Shown in pieces: positions 23,401-34,600 of a stretch of DNA of 64,000 nt (within the stretch, counting starts at the first letter, position 1; each line of letters starts with the position of its first letter). Under the pieces are notes generated by a model, which was not told the DNA's origin, did not search any database, and worked only from the letters and a program-made list of their open reading frames with translations. The stretch comes from Phanerodontia chrysosporium (taxonomy: Eukaryota > Basidiomycota > Agaricomycetes > Polyporales > Phanerochaetaceae): positions 124,001-188,000 of the forward strand of contig MJGA01000021.1 in NCBI GenBank assembly GCA_001910725.1, written 5' to 3'. Both the position numbers and the translations under genes were made by a program.

Positions 23401-24150
23401 AGACCGCCGATGAGCTCCGTCTCCGGAGATCTGACGGTCCCTCTGACGGAGAACCGGTCGGTGTCTCCAGCAAGAACCGCGGCCACCAAGGGCACCCGCA
23501 GGCCATCGCACACATAGTGCATTGCAGGGTGCGTCCCCGGCACCCGCGGCATGCCGAACCGTGCGTCGTCCCTGGATAAGGAATTCTCAGACGTGATAAA
23601 CCTCAAAGGAGGCCGTATGGACGTACTCAAGGAGAACGTCGCGGTCGATGTGGCTACATGCTGCCATGAACGCGTATACCAGAACAGTCCCATAGTTCGG
23701 TGCAGAGTTATCGAGCTCGAGTTGACGGCGCTGGAGCCGGACGAGATCGCATGTCCGTATGGCAGAGGCAAATACCGGAGCCAAGGCGTCGTCGCGCAGG
23801 CCGCTTGGACCGCCGAAAGCCTTGGAGTGCTCGTGCAGTTCGGCTAGCAGGTATTCGAGGCCGTCATCAACGGCAGGGTATGGCCCCTGTCGAAAATAAT
23901 TCAATAATTTTAATATACTGAAGGCACTAACTCATCTGTGACTCACCGCAGTAACCCAGCGTGGCAAGTTCGACGCCTGGAGCAGAGTGGTGCGCATGCT
24001 GCGCGCAACTTCGGGCCAGTCGAGGCCACTCTCGTCTGCATCATGATGCACGATGCGGTTACAAAGCTCTTGAAAGAGTTCTTCGCGAATATTAGAACTC
24101 GAGGAGGAGGAAGGAGAGCAGTATCCTGAAGATTTCGCAGCTCTAGTCAT
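20452..24150 (-). CDS. large hypothetical protein, copy 1, with premature stop; possible PD-(D/E)XK-like domain
   Basis: Unrecognised multi-exon gene with a second copy at 48110-51908. I start at the ATG at 24150 (MTRAAKSSGY), matching the paralogue, because the upstream in-frame sequence has no ATG. Visible blocks: ELFQELCNRIVHHDADES, GLEYLLAELHEHSKAFGG, HYVCDGLRVPLVAAVLAGD, WYEDNPQRAAF, FNFWLPFEKIEDRVHRWLDD, then VPIDMLHMHLFGDKKHAIEE and an exon (20686-21800) with a disordered acidic linker. That linker is followed by WQPDIYV, LPIVLAEWKKKDGD and AVNQ; the D, E-x-K and Q spacing resembles restriction-endonuclease-fold domains. At about 20686 TGA replaces a Trp codon kept in copy 2, removing the last 77 residues, so this copy may be decaying. 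Confidence 0.6.
22523..23859 (-). repeat. near-identical tract shared by the two gene copies (copy 1 side)
   Basis: This 1337-base block matches 50277-51613 without any gap and with only about six substitutions that I could see. The flanking parts of the two genes are clearly diverged. Sharp edges inside homologous genes point to gene conversion. Confidence 0.75.
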
Positions 24151-24474
24151 GCTTAGTTCAACGTTCGTGCTGAAGTCCAAATCCGGCAGCTGGTTCGATT
24201 CCCGCTCTCTACTGATGGCGCATCATTCGCTCGGCAGGACCTCGAGAACCCCTCACCGCTAGTTCACGGTCCAAGTTGCAAAATCGATTCGTAATGTGGG
24301 TGGGCTCCTTTCTTCCAAGTATAAAACAAGTATTCTCAAATAAGCAAATATTGTGCTCATTCTCCCAGATCTCCCCGGCGACCCGCAGCGAGATATACAT
24401 GAAGCTCAGTGGTAGTGACAATGTCTGCTACTAGTATGGCGTTCAGATGCCACGATAAAATGCGCCTTCACGCT
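24151..24474. other. spacer between gene copy 1 and the copia element
   Basis: No coding feature seen. It should contain the promoter of the minus-strand gene. The copia target site GAGTC follows at 24475-24479. Confidence 0.5.
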
Positions 24475-24479
24475 GAGTC

Positions 24480-24897
24480 TGTCGAAGACTCGCGCCGCGC
24501 TTTGCGCAAGCGCCCACCGCCGCCACTTGCGTGGCGCGAAAGCAAAACCGCCTCGGCTGTCAAGCCACAACCTCGGACTTTCCGTAGATAGTATCCAGTA
24601 GTATTAGCTAATATTTTCCGTAGTATAAAAAGCCCCCCCTCTCAATTTTCGCCCGCTCAGAGACGTTTTCCCCCTTCTCTGAGCGTATGTACCATTTCCC
24701 CCGTAGATATTAGACTTGTACTGACCATTATATTAGTCTAGACTGAGTATCTACGGTTACAGGTACACAATAGAGACGTTTTCCCCCTTCTCTGAGCTCT
24801 AGACTGAGTATCTACGGTTACAGGCCTCGCTGCGCGCGCTGACCAGAGTCAGCGGCCCCCTGTCTGCGCAGAACCCGTCCAGAGACCGGTTCTGATA
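24480..24897 (+). repeat. copia 5' LTR
   Basis: Starts TGTCGAAGACTCGCG and ends TTCTGATA. A TATA box (TATAAAAAG, about 24624) and a duplicated word (AGACGTTTTCCCCCTTCTCT) sit inside. TSD GAGTC precedes it. Confidence 0.93.
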
Positions 24898-24995
24898 GGT
24901 TATGAGCCCTTAGAGGCCGACCTCAGTCAAAGTCATTCGTTTGCGCACCTTCGTTCGCCCCTGTCTCTCGCTCCCCACTGCTCGTTTTCGCTCGA

Positions 24996-25463
24996 ATGCC
25001 CTCCAAGCGTTCAGACACCACCGACCCGGCCGTGTGCTCCGGCCAGCCGCACATCTTCAACAAGCTTGAGATCAAAGACCGCTGGTACAAGTCGACAGGT
25101 CGCGCTGGATGGATGCCCTGTGAGCTCCAGCCCTGTCCGCTCCGCTACTCACAGCCCATAGGCGTCGTCGAGGACGCGTCCTGGCAAGTCGCTGTCGACC
25201 CCTCGCAGCTCAAGTTGTTCGTCACCCGTGTGTCTGGCCGCCAGCCGTCGCCGCCCCGCTCTGCGTCTATCCAAGAGGTCCCTGAAGCCGAAGCGACCGC
25301 TGCGCCCACGCTTCTCCTGCTGTTGCGCTCCTCTGAGCGTTCTGTCGCAGAGGATGAGCTAGAGTACCTTGATGCCACGTCGTCTCCTGTTGCTCGCCCC
25401 TCTGTATCGTCGTCTTCAATTATACGCGCTGTCGCTGCCAGAAACGGTTGGTCTGTTGTTTAG
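24996..25463 (+). CDS. small ORF between the copia LTR and gag
   Basis: A 155-residue ORF starting at an ATG 98 bases after the LTR (MPSKRSDTTDPAVCSG). It has a Trp/Cys-rich N-terminal half (KDRWYKSTGRAGWMPCELQP) and a Ser/Ala-rich C-terminal half. It has no gag, zinc-knuckle or protease features and I recognise no family. It lies where a copia gag usually starts, so it may be an extra leader ORF, a captured fragment, or the first exon of a spliced product. Confidence 0.35.
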   Translation: MPSKRSDTTDPAVCSGQPHIFNKLEIKDRWYKSTGRAGWMPCELQPCPLRYSQPIGVVEDASWQVAVDPSQLKLFVTRVSGRQPSPPRSASIQEVPEAEATAAPTLLLLLRSSERSVAEDELEYLDATSSPVARPSVSSSSIIRAVAARNGWSVV

Positions 25464-26520
25464 TCAGGAGAAACAACCGTTTGCTGAGTTGCCTGGACCA
25501 GACGTTAGGTCAAGGGTTCCCAGTGGTTCGTGTTGGGAATGTGTGGTTGTTGTATGGATGTATGCGGGGGTAGGAGCAATGAACGTGGGGTAGATACAGC
25601 TAGGGTCTTGGCCGCTAGACCTAAGCTACGTCTACGCTGAGCCTAATGTCCAGTAGAGCCTAATGTCCAGTAGATAGCCTGCTCGCACGTAAGCAGGTGC
25701 TTCACTCCAGTATAGTGAAGGCTTTGACGACATCGAACCGTTATTACTTGACTGTCACGTCACGAGTGAAGCTCAAGTAAACCTAAGTAACCACAAACGT
25801 AAGTGGCAACCGTTGACAACTGAAATGTACCGTACTGAGCTGTTTGCTCAGTAAGCTTACCCCCTTTCACTAGTGTTGTAGTGAACTGATAGGACCTAGT
25901 TCGTAGTTAAGCCAAAAGCCTAAGCTACGCTACCGCAGGTGAAACAATGACCTGACTGCGGCTCCAAAGTTGCTTATCATTTGGGGTGCTACTCGTGGCC
26001 TATATATACATGTAGAGACTATTTGAAATTGAAGAGAGTGGGAATAAAGAAGCTAAGAAAGGAAGTAGATATTTGTCATTGGGAAGAAACTAGAATAAAC
26101 TAGGTTATTCTGTCCGTTTCTGCCTGTTTCCAGCATATTCCGGCCAGTTCCTGCTGCTGAGCCAAGCATATGCCGAGGGATCTGGAATATTCTTCCCATT
26201 TCCACAAGGTTCTGCTTTGTTCTGGCTGCTGGAGGGGAAGAAATGGCCTATTTCTGGAACGTTCTTCAAGATTCTGAAAGATTCCGAGGCATTCTGAGAG
26301 ACTTGATACAAATACAAATTGATGACATCGTTTGCTGTCCCTTGTGTACGCCTTGTACGCATATGTACGCGCATGTTTGCTGCTGGGTGTTGCTGATTAT
26401 TGGCCTTCGCGCCTATTTGTGTCTGCAGCTGGGGTGCAAATATGTCTGGTATCATGAGTAAGCTGCTGTGGGCTGTAGCTTACTCCTCCATCATTCTGCA
26501 TGACCTAGTGCCAAACACTT
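25464..26520. other. non-coding stretch inside copia, possible solo LTR remnant
   Basis: This 1.06-kb stretch has no ORF of note. It contains a word typical of LTR starts (TGTTGGGAATGTGTGG, 25531), TATATATA near 25999 followed by an AATAAA at about 26043, and lies where the gag start codon should be. These are LTR-like parts, but I could not find a matching target-site duplication, so boundaries are open. Confidence 0.3.
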
Positions 26521-29500
26521 TTGGCACTTGTCAGCGCATTCAATTCTGTCCCTAAGCTCGTGCTCGAAGGCAGCAACTACCGCCTCTGGCATCAACGCAT
26601 CGTCGTTGCGGCGCGTGGCGTACAGTGCGACGACCTCCTCAAAAAGCCTGACGTGCCCGCCACACGCAAACGCGAAGCCGACGCCCTGCTGTCTGCTATC
26701 CTCGACACCCTGCCTGACTCCGTCTTCATGAGTGTCTCGTCCACGGCCGACGTCCCTGCCGATGTTATGTCTGCGATGAAGGTTCGCTACGGCGTGTCTA
26801 CCGCTGTCTCTGATGCCACAGCGCAACGCAAGCTTTTCTCAATGACTTGCAAGGACGATCGCAAGCTGCAGGCTCACCTGGACTCCACGCTCGCCGTGCG
26901 CGAACAGATTATCGAGAGTGGCACTTCTGTGTCTGATAAAGTCTTCACTGATGTGATTATTGCGTCTCTGCCTGACTCCTACAAGTCGATCGTCAACGCC
27001 TACAGCGCCACACTCCTCCTCGACGCTGCACGCACGGGTACCCCTCGCCCTGCTCGGTCGCATGAGCTGATCCCGTTGCTGCGCGCTGAAGCACACTCTC
27101 GATACACCGTTGCTCGAGGTGGCACTAAGGACGTCGTGCCCACCGCTGCGAGCGCAGATGCTCGCGGCCAGCGTGGAGGGCGCGGCAAGGGGAAGGGCCA
27201 CTTTGCGCAGCAACAGCAGCGCGGTGGCAACTCTGCTAACCAGCCCTCTCGTGAGGGGGAGGAGGTTACCTGTTACAAGTGTCAAGGGAAGGGACACACC
27301 AAGAAAGTTTGCCCATCTAAGAACTATGCGAAGCATCCTGAGCCCGCTGCGAACGCTGTGCAAGTCACGTCCGCGCCTGCACCCGCGTCTGCATCTGCAC
27401 CTGCGCCTACGCCCGCCGCTAAGATCGTCGAAGTCGAGGACGCCTGGGCCGCCTCTGCGCTCGCACCTGAGTCCGATGCACCACCCGAACGCGAAGATAC
27501 AGTCGACGAAGCCCTGGTCAGCCAGTCTGCAGACCCTGTTGACATCTACAACTCTGGCGCCACACACCATATGACACTGTTTCGCCATCTGCTGTACAAC
27601 TATCGCCCCATCCCCGCTCGCACCATGTGCGCTGCCGGAAAGTCTCACTTCGCCACCACAGGTGTCGCGGACATGAAGCTTCTCATGCCCAACGGCGATA
27701 GCTGGACTTGCATCACTCTTCGCGACGTGTACTTCGCTGAATCGATGGCTGCCACCCTCGTCTCTCTCGGAAAATTCAACGATGCCGGATACCGCGCCGT
27801 TATCGGTGGTGGCTACCTGCGCATCATACACGGCGATGCGCAGTTCGCTGCAATCCCCAAAATCTGCGGGCTGTATCGCTACTACCACTCGGGCGAAGGT
27901 CTCGCTCTCGCCGCCTTTTCGGCCTCGCTCTCGCTGTACCAGCTGCACCAGCATCTTGGGCATCTTTCCTACGGCTACATCAAAAAGCTCATCGCCTCCA
28001 AGGTGATCCAGGGCCTCCAGCTCAATCCTGCTCGGCGCACCGAGGACGAATGCTCTGTCTGCATGCGCGCGAAGGCTGCGCATGCACTGATCGCCGCGAA
28101 GCGCTCTTCCCCTCTCGCCACTACCTTCAGCGAGCACCTGCATCTCGATGTCTGGGGCCCTGCGCCCGTGCGCACCATTAATCACTGCCGCTATGCTCTA
28201 GTCATGGTCGACGATCACTCGTGCTGGCTCGAAGAACTGCTGCTTCGCTCGAAGGATGAAGCCTTCGCAAGGTTCCGCGACTTTGTGGCGCTGATCCGCA
28301 CCCAATCTGGCGCCCAGCTGAAAGTCGTCTCCTCGGACTGCGGCGGTGAGTTCACCAGCCATGAATTCTCCGAGTTCCTCTCGTGCAACGGCGTTGTTCG
28401 CTGCCTCACCGTCCATGACACGCCTGAGCATAACGGTGTCGCCGAGCGCATTCACGGCACTATCTTCAATATGGTGTGCGCACTCCTCATTTCGTCTGGG
28501 CTACCACGCACGCTCTGGGGCGAAGCTGTTCGCCATGCTGTCTGGCTGTACAATCGCACGCCGCACACTGCCATCGACTTCTGTACGCCTTACGAGGTTT
28601 GTTTCGGCTCCCCTCCTGACCTCTCTGGCCTCAAGCCCTTCGGCGCTGTCTGCTTCATCTGCGACCTCTCTGCTGGGAAGCTCGATGCGTGTGCTGTCGA
28701 ATGCCGTTGGCTTGGCTTCGACCCAATGTCGAACGGGTCTCGGATCTACTGGCCGACCTCGCACAAAGTCTCGGTCGAGTGGGACATCAAGTTCTCGTCG
28801 TGCGAGGTGCCGCTCCTTGAGGGGGAGGATTATAGCCTCGATCTGGCTCAAGACTCTGACAGCGACAACGAGCAGCACCCCGACGCTGCCTCTGACACTT
28901 CTGAAACCTTTCTGAGCGATCCCCCGGACGACGAGCCTCTCGCCACACTGCACCACTCAGCGCGCCTAGTCCAAAAGCGCCTAGCTGCCCATGTCCTCGA
29001 CCTTTCGCACAGCGAACTCGAAGCCACCCTCGAAGCCGCGCAATCTGAAGCACTCGGGCACGACCCTCGAAACTACGCCGAAGCTATGCAAAGCCCGGAC
29101 GCGCCTGCCTGGCAAGAGGCAATGGACGAAGAAATCCGCCGCCTCGAGCAGCACCGCGCGTGGGTCTATGAAACCGCCCCGAGTGGCGCGCACGTTGTTG
29201 GCTCAAAATGGGTCTACCGCACGAAATGCGACGTGCAGAATGCGATTACCGGCTATCGCGCGCTACTCGTCGGACAAGGCTTCACTCAAATCGACGGCGT
29301 CGACTTCTTCTCAGATGACACGTTCGCACCCATCGCAAAAATGGCATCTCAACGCGCAAACGCAGCTCTTGCTGCCCAATGCGACTACGAGATGGCCCAG
29401 ATTGACATCAAGTCTGCCTTCCTCTACGGACCACTCAACGACGACGAAGTCATCTACCTGCGCCCGCCTCCCGGTGTCAAGCTGCAGGGACTCAAGACTG

Positions 29501-30266
29501 GCCAAGTCCTTCGCCTTCGCGTCACGCTCTATGGCCTCAAGCAAGCCAGCCGCTGCTGGGCACTCTTCTTGCGCGAGATCATTGCCGACATCAGTCTCAT
29601 GCGCTCTGAGCAAGATTACGCCGTGTTCTACCGCCACCTGCCCGGGAACCACGTCGCCATCATCTCCTCGCACGTCGACGACCTCACGCTCATCGCGCCT
29701 GACCAGAAGACGATCGAGGACATTGACAGGCGCATTCGCGCACGCGTAGAAGCCACGCCACTGCAGCCGCTCAACTGGCTCCTCAGCATCGAGATCAAAC
29801 GCGATCGCGCAAAGCGAACAGTCTCCTTCTCGCAACGGGCCTACATCGACCAGATTATCAGTCACTACGGCTTCGAAGACATCAAGCTGCTCACTGTGCC
29901 GATGGACCCACACCTCGTTCTCTCGAAGGAGGACTGCCCCTCGACCGCTGCCGAAGTCGCCGAGATGCGCCACAAGCCCTACCGTCAAGCTCTCGGTGCG
30001 CTCATGTACGCCACCGTCGCCACACGCCCAGACATCACCTACGCTGTCAATCAACTTGCCCACTTCGCCGAGAACCCTGGCATGAAGCACTGGAACGCGC
30101 TGCGCCGCGTCTACGCGTATCTCAAGGGCACGCGCGACCTCTCACTCGTTCTCGGCGGCGACGCGCACGACGGACCTCTTGTCGGCTACACCGATGCGGA
30201 CGGCATGTCCACCGAAGGGCGTCAAGCCGTCTCGGGCTACGCGTTCCTCATTGGCGGCGCAGTCTC
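26521..30266 (+). pseudogene. copia Gag-Pol polyprotein, 5' part (gag, protease, integrase, RT), inactivated
   Basis: Open frame without an ATG at its start. In order it has UBN2-type gag (LVLEGSNYRLWHQRI), the zinc knuckle CYKCQGKGHTKKVC (about 27271), the protease region, GAG-pre-integrase (LHQHLGHLSYGYIKKL, then CSVCMRAKA), and the integrase core with D in HLDVWGP, D in SSDCGGEF and E in HNGVAERIHG. The copia RT follows (FAPIAKMAS, IDIKSAFLYGPL, LYGLKQASRCW). Defects seen: the protease motif reads YNSGATHHM, so the catalytic Asp is Asn; the RT box reads HVDDL instead of YVDDL; and the frame is cut at 30266 by an inserted LTR. The remaining RNase H part is at 47161-47534. Host codon usage is GC-rich like its neighbours. 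Confidence 0.92.
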
Positions 30267-30356
30267 TGTCACGGATGTGACGGCACAGCCCTATTTTTCA
30301 CCGATTTTCAGCTATTTTCCTCGATTAATCCAACGGGCGAACAGCCCTCGCGCCGT

Positions 30357-31574
30357 TATCATGCATCAAAGGTGTTTGACACAAGATATGGATGAAATGG
30401 GCTTGAGTCTCTGTCATATCAGTGGGTGTGGGAAGACATGCCCAAACCCGGAGATCCCAGAAGGTGTGGGAATGTGCATCCATATTGGGAAAGAGTAGGA
30501 AAGAAGAGAGAAAGGGGCATGCTTAGGCTTGGAAAGCCTAGGAAGAGGTAAGAAGCAGCTGGAACATTGTGGAAAAGCGAAGAATACTGGGGAATCTGCT
30601 GGAATATTCTGGCAGAAGGGCCCAGACTTGGACCCAGCACTCAGGATTTAGGGACTTTTGGAAGAGAACATTGCAGAAGGACATGGAACTTTATAGAATA
30701 CTCTAGAATACTCCTAGTTTAAGGGGTATATAAACCCCACCCCTTGTATCCTCGCTAAGAGGAGCCTCTTGACACTAGACCGCTATCTAGTTCGTTCCTC
30801 CCTCTACGTCTTTTGCTCTTTGCTGTGTACTGTAGCGCGGCTGCTGCAGTGCCACTGGTGTTCTACGTCTACGTCGTTGTTGAGACCACTCTAGTCCGGC
30901 TCGTGCCCGGTGTCGAGTACTTTTTGTTGTACGTCATACGTTGGGTGGGAACATTCTAGTCCGGCTCTGCCACCGGTGTCGAGTGTTTGCCCTTCGTCTT
31001 TCCTTTTACGCTCTAGTCTGGCCTTTGCCCAGTGTCGAGTGTTCTACGTTGTTTGTGGTCACGCCCTACGTTGTTGTTGTTTGTGCACACCCTGCTAAGC
31101 TCTTGCTGACACAGAGTGTACCCCTTTCTTTCGCTGCCTGTACGTACTCTAGTCCGGCTCTGCCACCGGTGTCGAGTACGCTTTTGTGTTTGACGTTCAC
31201 GGTCTTTAACGGACTCTTTTGTGTTTGCAGTTGCACGTCTTTTGGTCTCACTGGTTGTTTGGTTGTTTGTTGCACGTTGGACTCTTTTGTATTGTTTCCC
31301 AGTGGGTTGTAGCATTCGGGCTACCACTCATTGTTTCTTAGGTCTATTTACAGGACAGCCTGTGAGTTGATCTAACCCTTACCCCTCCTTTGTAGACGAA
31401 ACCCCCCCTTCACACCTCCAACCTCTACCTTCTCAACACACACCTTTGCAGTCTACCTTTGTCCCCAACGAACGCCCGAGGCAGAAGCCGACCTAGGACT
31501 GGTCCGTCTAACTCGGTTCCTTAATTTGACTCACTCTCTTTGAGGAGGAGTTGAAAGCGGGATCAACCGCGATA
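30357..31574 (+). repeat. 5' LTR of the 15.6-kb gypsy element
   Basis: 1218 bp with TATA box (GTATATAAAC, about 30727). It holds four copies of a hairpin-like word of about 30 bases (CTCTAGTCCGG, spacer, CCGGTGTCGAGT) at 30889, 30954, 31011 and 31147. Confidence 0.95.
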
Positions 31575-31629
31575 TCTGGAGCCCACCGCGAGGGGGAATC
31601 AGACTTCTTTGGTTACTGTTCACAAGGGT

Positions 31630-34600
31630 ATGTCTGGAGGTCTCACACCCTCTTCGTCTACGCCTTCGCCACCCACGTCGTTAACGTCTACATCGTCACG
31701 CTCTACGTCGCCTACGTCCCCTTTACACCCCACGCTTACGCAGACACATCCTACGCTCATGTCTACGTCCACGATGCCTTCAGGATCTGCCCAGCCAGCT
31801 CAGCCTCAGCAACAAGGGAGTCATTCCCAACAGCAGGCTCAGCCAGCTACTGCAGCATCCACGGCCACCCCTGGAGGAGGAGTTGTTGATCTTCCCCTGC
31901 CAGGACAAAAGGGTGCTCCAAGAAAGTTCAAAGGCAAGCATTCGGAAGTGCTTCCCTTTTTACATTTCTACGAGCGCCTATGTCAAAAGCATAACGTTAC
32001 TTCAGACCAGGACAAGGTTGAGAGCATTACTCAGTACTGTTCTCGTAGCGTATGCAAGTTCATGGAAGGTCTTCCCAGCTATCAGACCCCTAACTGGACA
32101 TCCTTTGTACGCGATCTCAAGAAGTACTACGAAGCGGACAAGGATACCAAGAGGTTTGCTACTCGAGATCTAGAGAAGCTTGCTCGGCATACGAAGTCCA
32201 AGTCCATCAAGACGCTCAAGGCTTGGAACAAGTACATGCGAGACTTCATACGGATAGCTGGATGGTTAAAGAAGCACAACAGGCTGTCAGACTATGACTA
32301 CAAGTACTATTTCTGGGTTGGCATTCCTGTGCCTTTCAGAGAGTCACTTGAGTCACGACTAGTTGCTAAGCTTCCAAACCATGACCTAGAAGACCCGTTT
32401 GAGGTAGATGATGTCACTCAGGTTGCAGAATCGCTTCTGCATCGTCGGCGCTTTGACAGAGATCGTCTGTTTTCAGAACCTGAAACAGATGACACTGATG
32501 AAGCATCGACTACTGACTCAGACAGTTCTGACTCTGACTCAGAGGATGACTTGTCTGAGGATGATGACATTGCCAGAAGGAAGAGAAGGTCGAAGAAGAA
32601 AGGAAGAGAGTTGTCGAGGACAAGAGAGAACAGGAAGAAGAAGACGCAGACTGTCAAGAAGCCCACGAAGCGCTCAGTCAAGTTCAAGAAGCCGGAGCCA
32701 GAGTCCTCATCGGAGAGTGACTCGGATGCACCTTCATCACGCATGACCTTGCGGCCACCTACTCCTGTTAAGGACAAGGCCAAGGACGATCTGGAGATGG
32801 AGGAATTGATCGCGCAAATGAAGAAGATGCAGATCGATGATCCAGCCTATGCTGTGGCTTACTTCCGTGCCTGTAACAGGAACCCTTTGGTGAAGTCGAT
32901 CTTAGCGCCACCAGTAGATCGGAGAAGTGTTTCAGTTGCAAGTTCAGCTCCAGCGCCAAGGTCCCGGTCGTTTGAACGAGATCCACTGCCCCACACAGGA
33001 CCAGGTGTTTCATCGTTTCCTCTACGCCCTGAAGATCGTACCTGTTTTGGATGTGGTGCTCTTGGGCACTCTATGAGCAGGTGTGAGGCTTTGCAAGAAT
33101 ACTTCGCCAATGGAACTATTACACGTGATGAGAGAGGTCGGATTACTCTCACCAATGGCGGTATTCTGTTCAGGAAACGTGATGAAGACTGGGTCTCAGC
33201 TATCAAACGAGCCACAACTCCACAGGCCAACTTTGTTTCTGTTCAAGCTATGCAGTCTTCGCTAGCACAGAAGAAGCCTAGGAGAAGGACCAAGGTGCAG
33301 TACTACAGCTGTGATTCAGACACGGAGAACCAGGAGAGGAGTTTGCCTGAGGATACGGAATCAGAGGCAGAGGTTTTGGAAGTCAAGCGAGGAGAGAAGG
33401 GTATCACCACCAATCGGAGGGAGAAGTTTGATGGTGTTTGGATGCCTGCATCCAAGGAACTAGAGGAACGACGGAAGAGGCAACATCTTCCACCTGTTAC
33501 TCGACGAGGACCACCCCGCTCAGCTCGTAAAGAGCAGGCTGGAGAACCTTCTCTTGTTCCAGTTCCTATTCCAGCACCAGACCCAGTTCCCATCCCTGTG
33601 GACATACCTTCTGTTCCTTTCAATGCTCAAGACGATGATGCTTTCATGGAAGATCTAACGCAGCCAAAACCTTCTACGTCCAAGGGAAAGGAGCGAGCAG
33701 AACCTTTGAAGGATAGGACCAATGGCAAGACAGATAGAGAAGGTCTTCAAAAGCGGCAACCTCGGCGTTCAGAAATTCAAGCGCATGTAGACCCCAAAAG
33801 CATGCTGGACAAGGTTCTGAATGCTGATATCCCCATTACTGTTGGAGAGCTGCTAGGAGTCTCTAGGGAAATGTCTCAACAAATGCAGGAAGTCATTAAG
33901 CCAAAGAATGCTTCCGGCAGATCGCAAGGAGATGTAAAGGCAGTGGTAGCCCAAACTGGTGTACGGGCTGCTTCACTTCCTCGACCACTCAGTGCAACTG
34001 CCACGCAGTTCCCTAGCAGGCAACGAGGTCAACTCATTCGATTCAGGATTGAGATTGACGGTAGCCCCATCACAGCCATAGTGGATACTGGTTCTCAGCT
34101 GAACATCGTGAACAGGCGAGTTTGGCAGAACACAGTAGGACGCCCTATCGACGTGACCAAGCAGATCATCATGGGAGATGCCAACGGAGGAGAAGGTCTA
34201 TTGCAAGGCTTTGTACCAGATGTGCCACTAGCATGCGGGTCAGTTCTGACACATGCCAGTTTGTTCATTGGTGCAAAGGCCCCATTTGACTTGCTACTAG
34301 GACGACCCTGGCAACGAGGAAACTATGTCAGCATTGACGAGCGGCGAGATGGAACATATCTACTATTCAAGGACGAGTCCTTGACAGTTAGATATGAAAT
34401 GCTAGTCACGCCAGAGTATATCGTCAATCCTGCCCTGCAAGAGTATCTGGATCGCACGCACAACATGGTCAACATGGTGACAGACATCGATACTGCAGGA
34501 ATAGACCTTGAGCTGGAATACGCGCACCCACGGAACTCACGACGTCAACCTGGAAGAACGGCAAGTTTGTTGCAAACAGCATGTATTCAAGATACAGACG

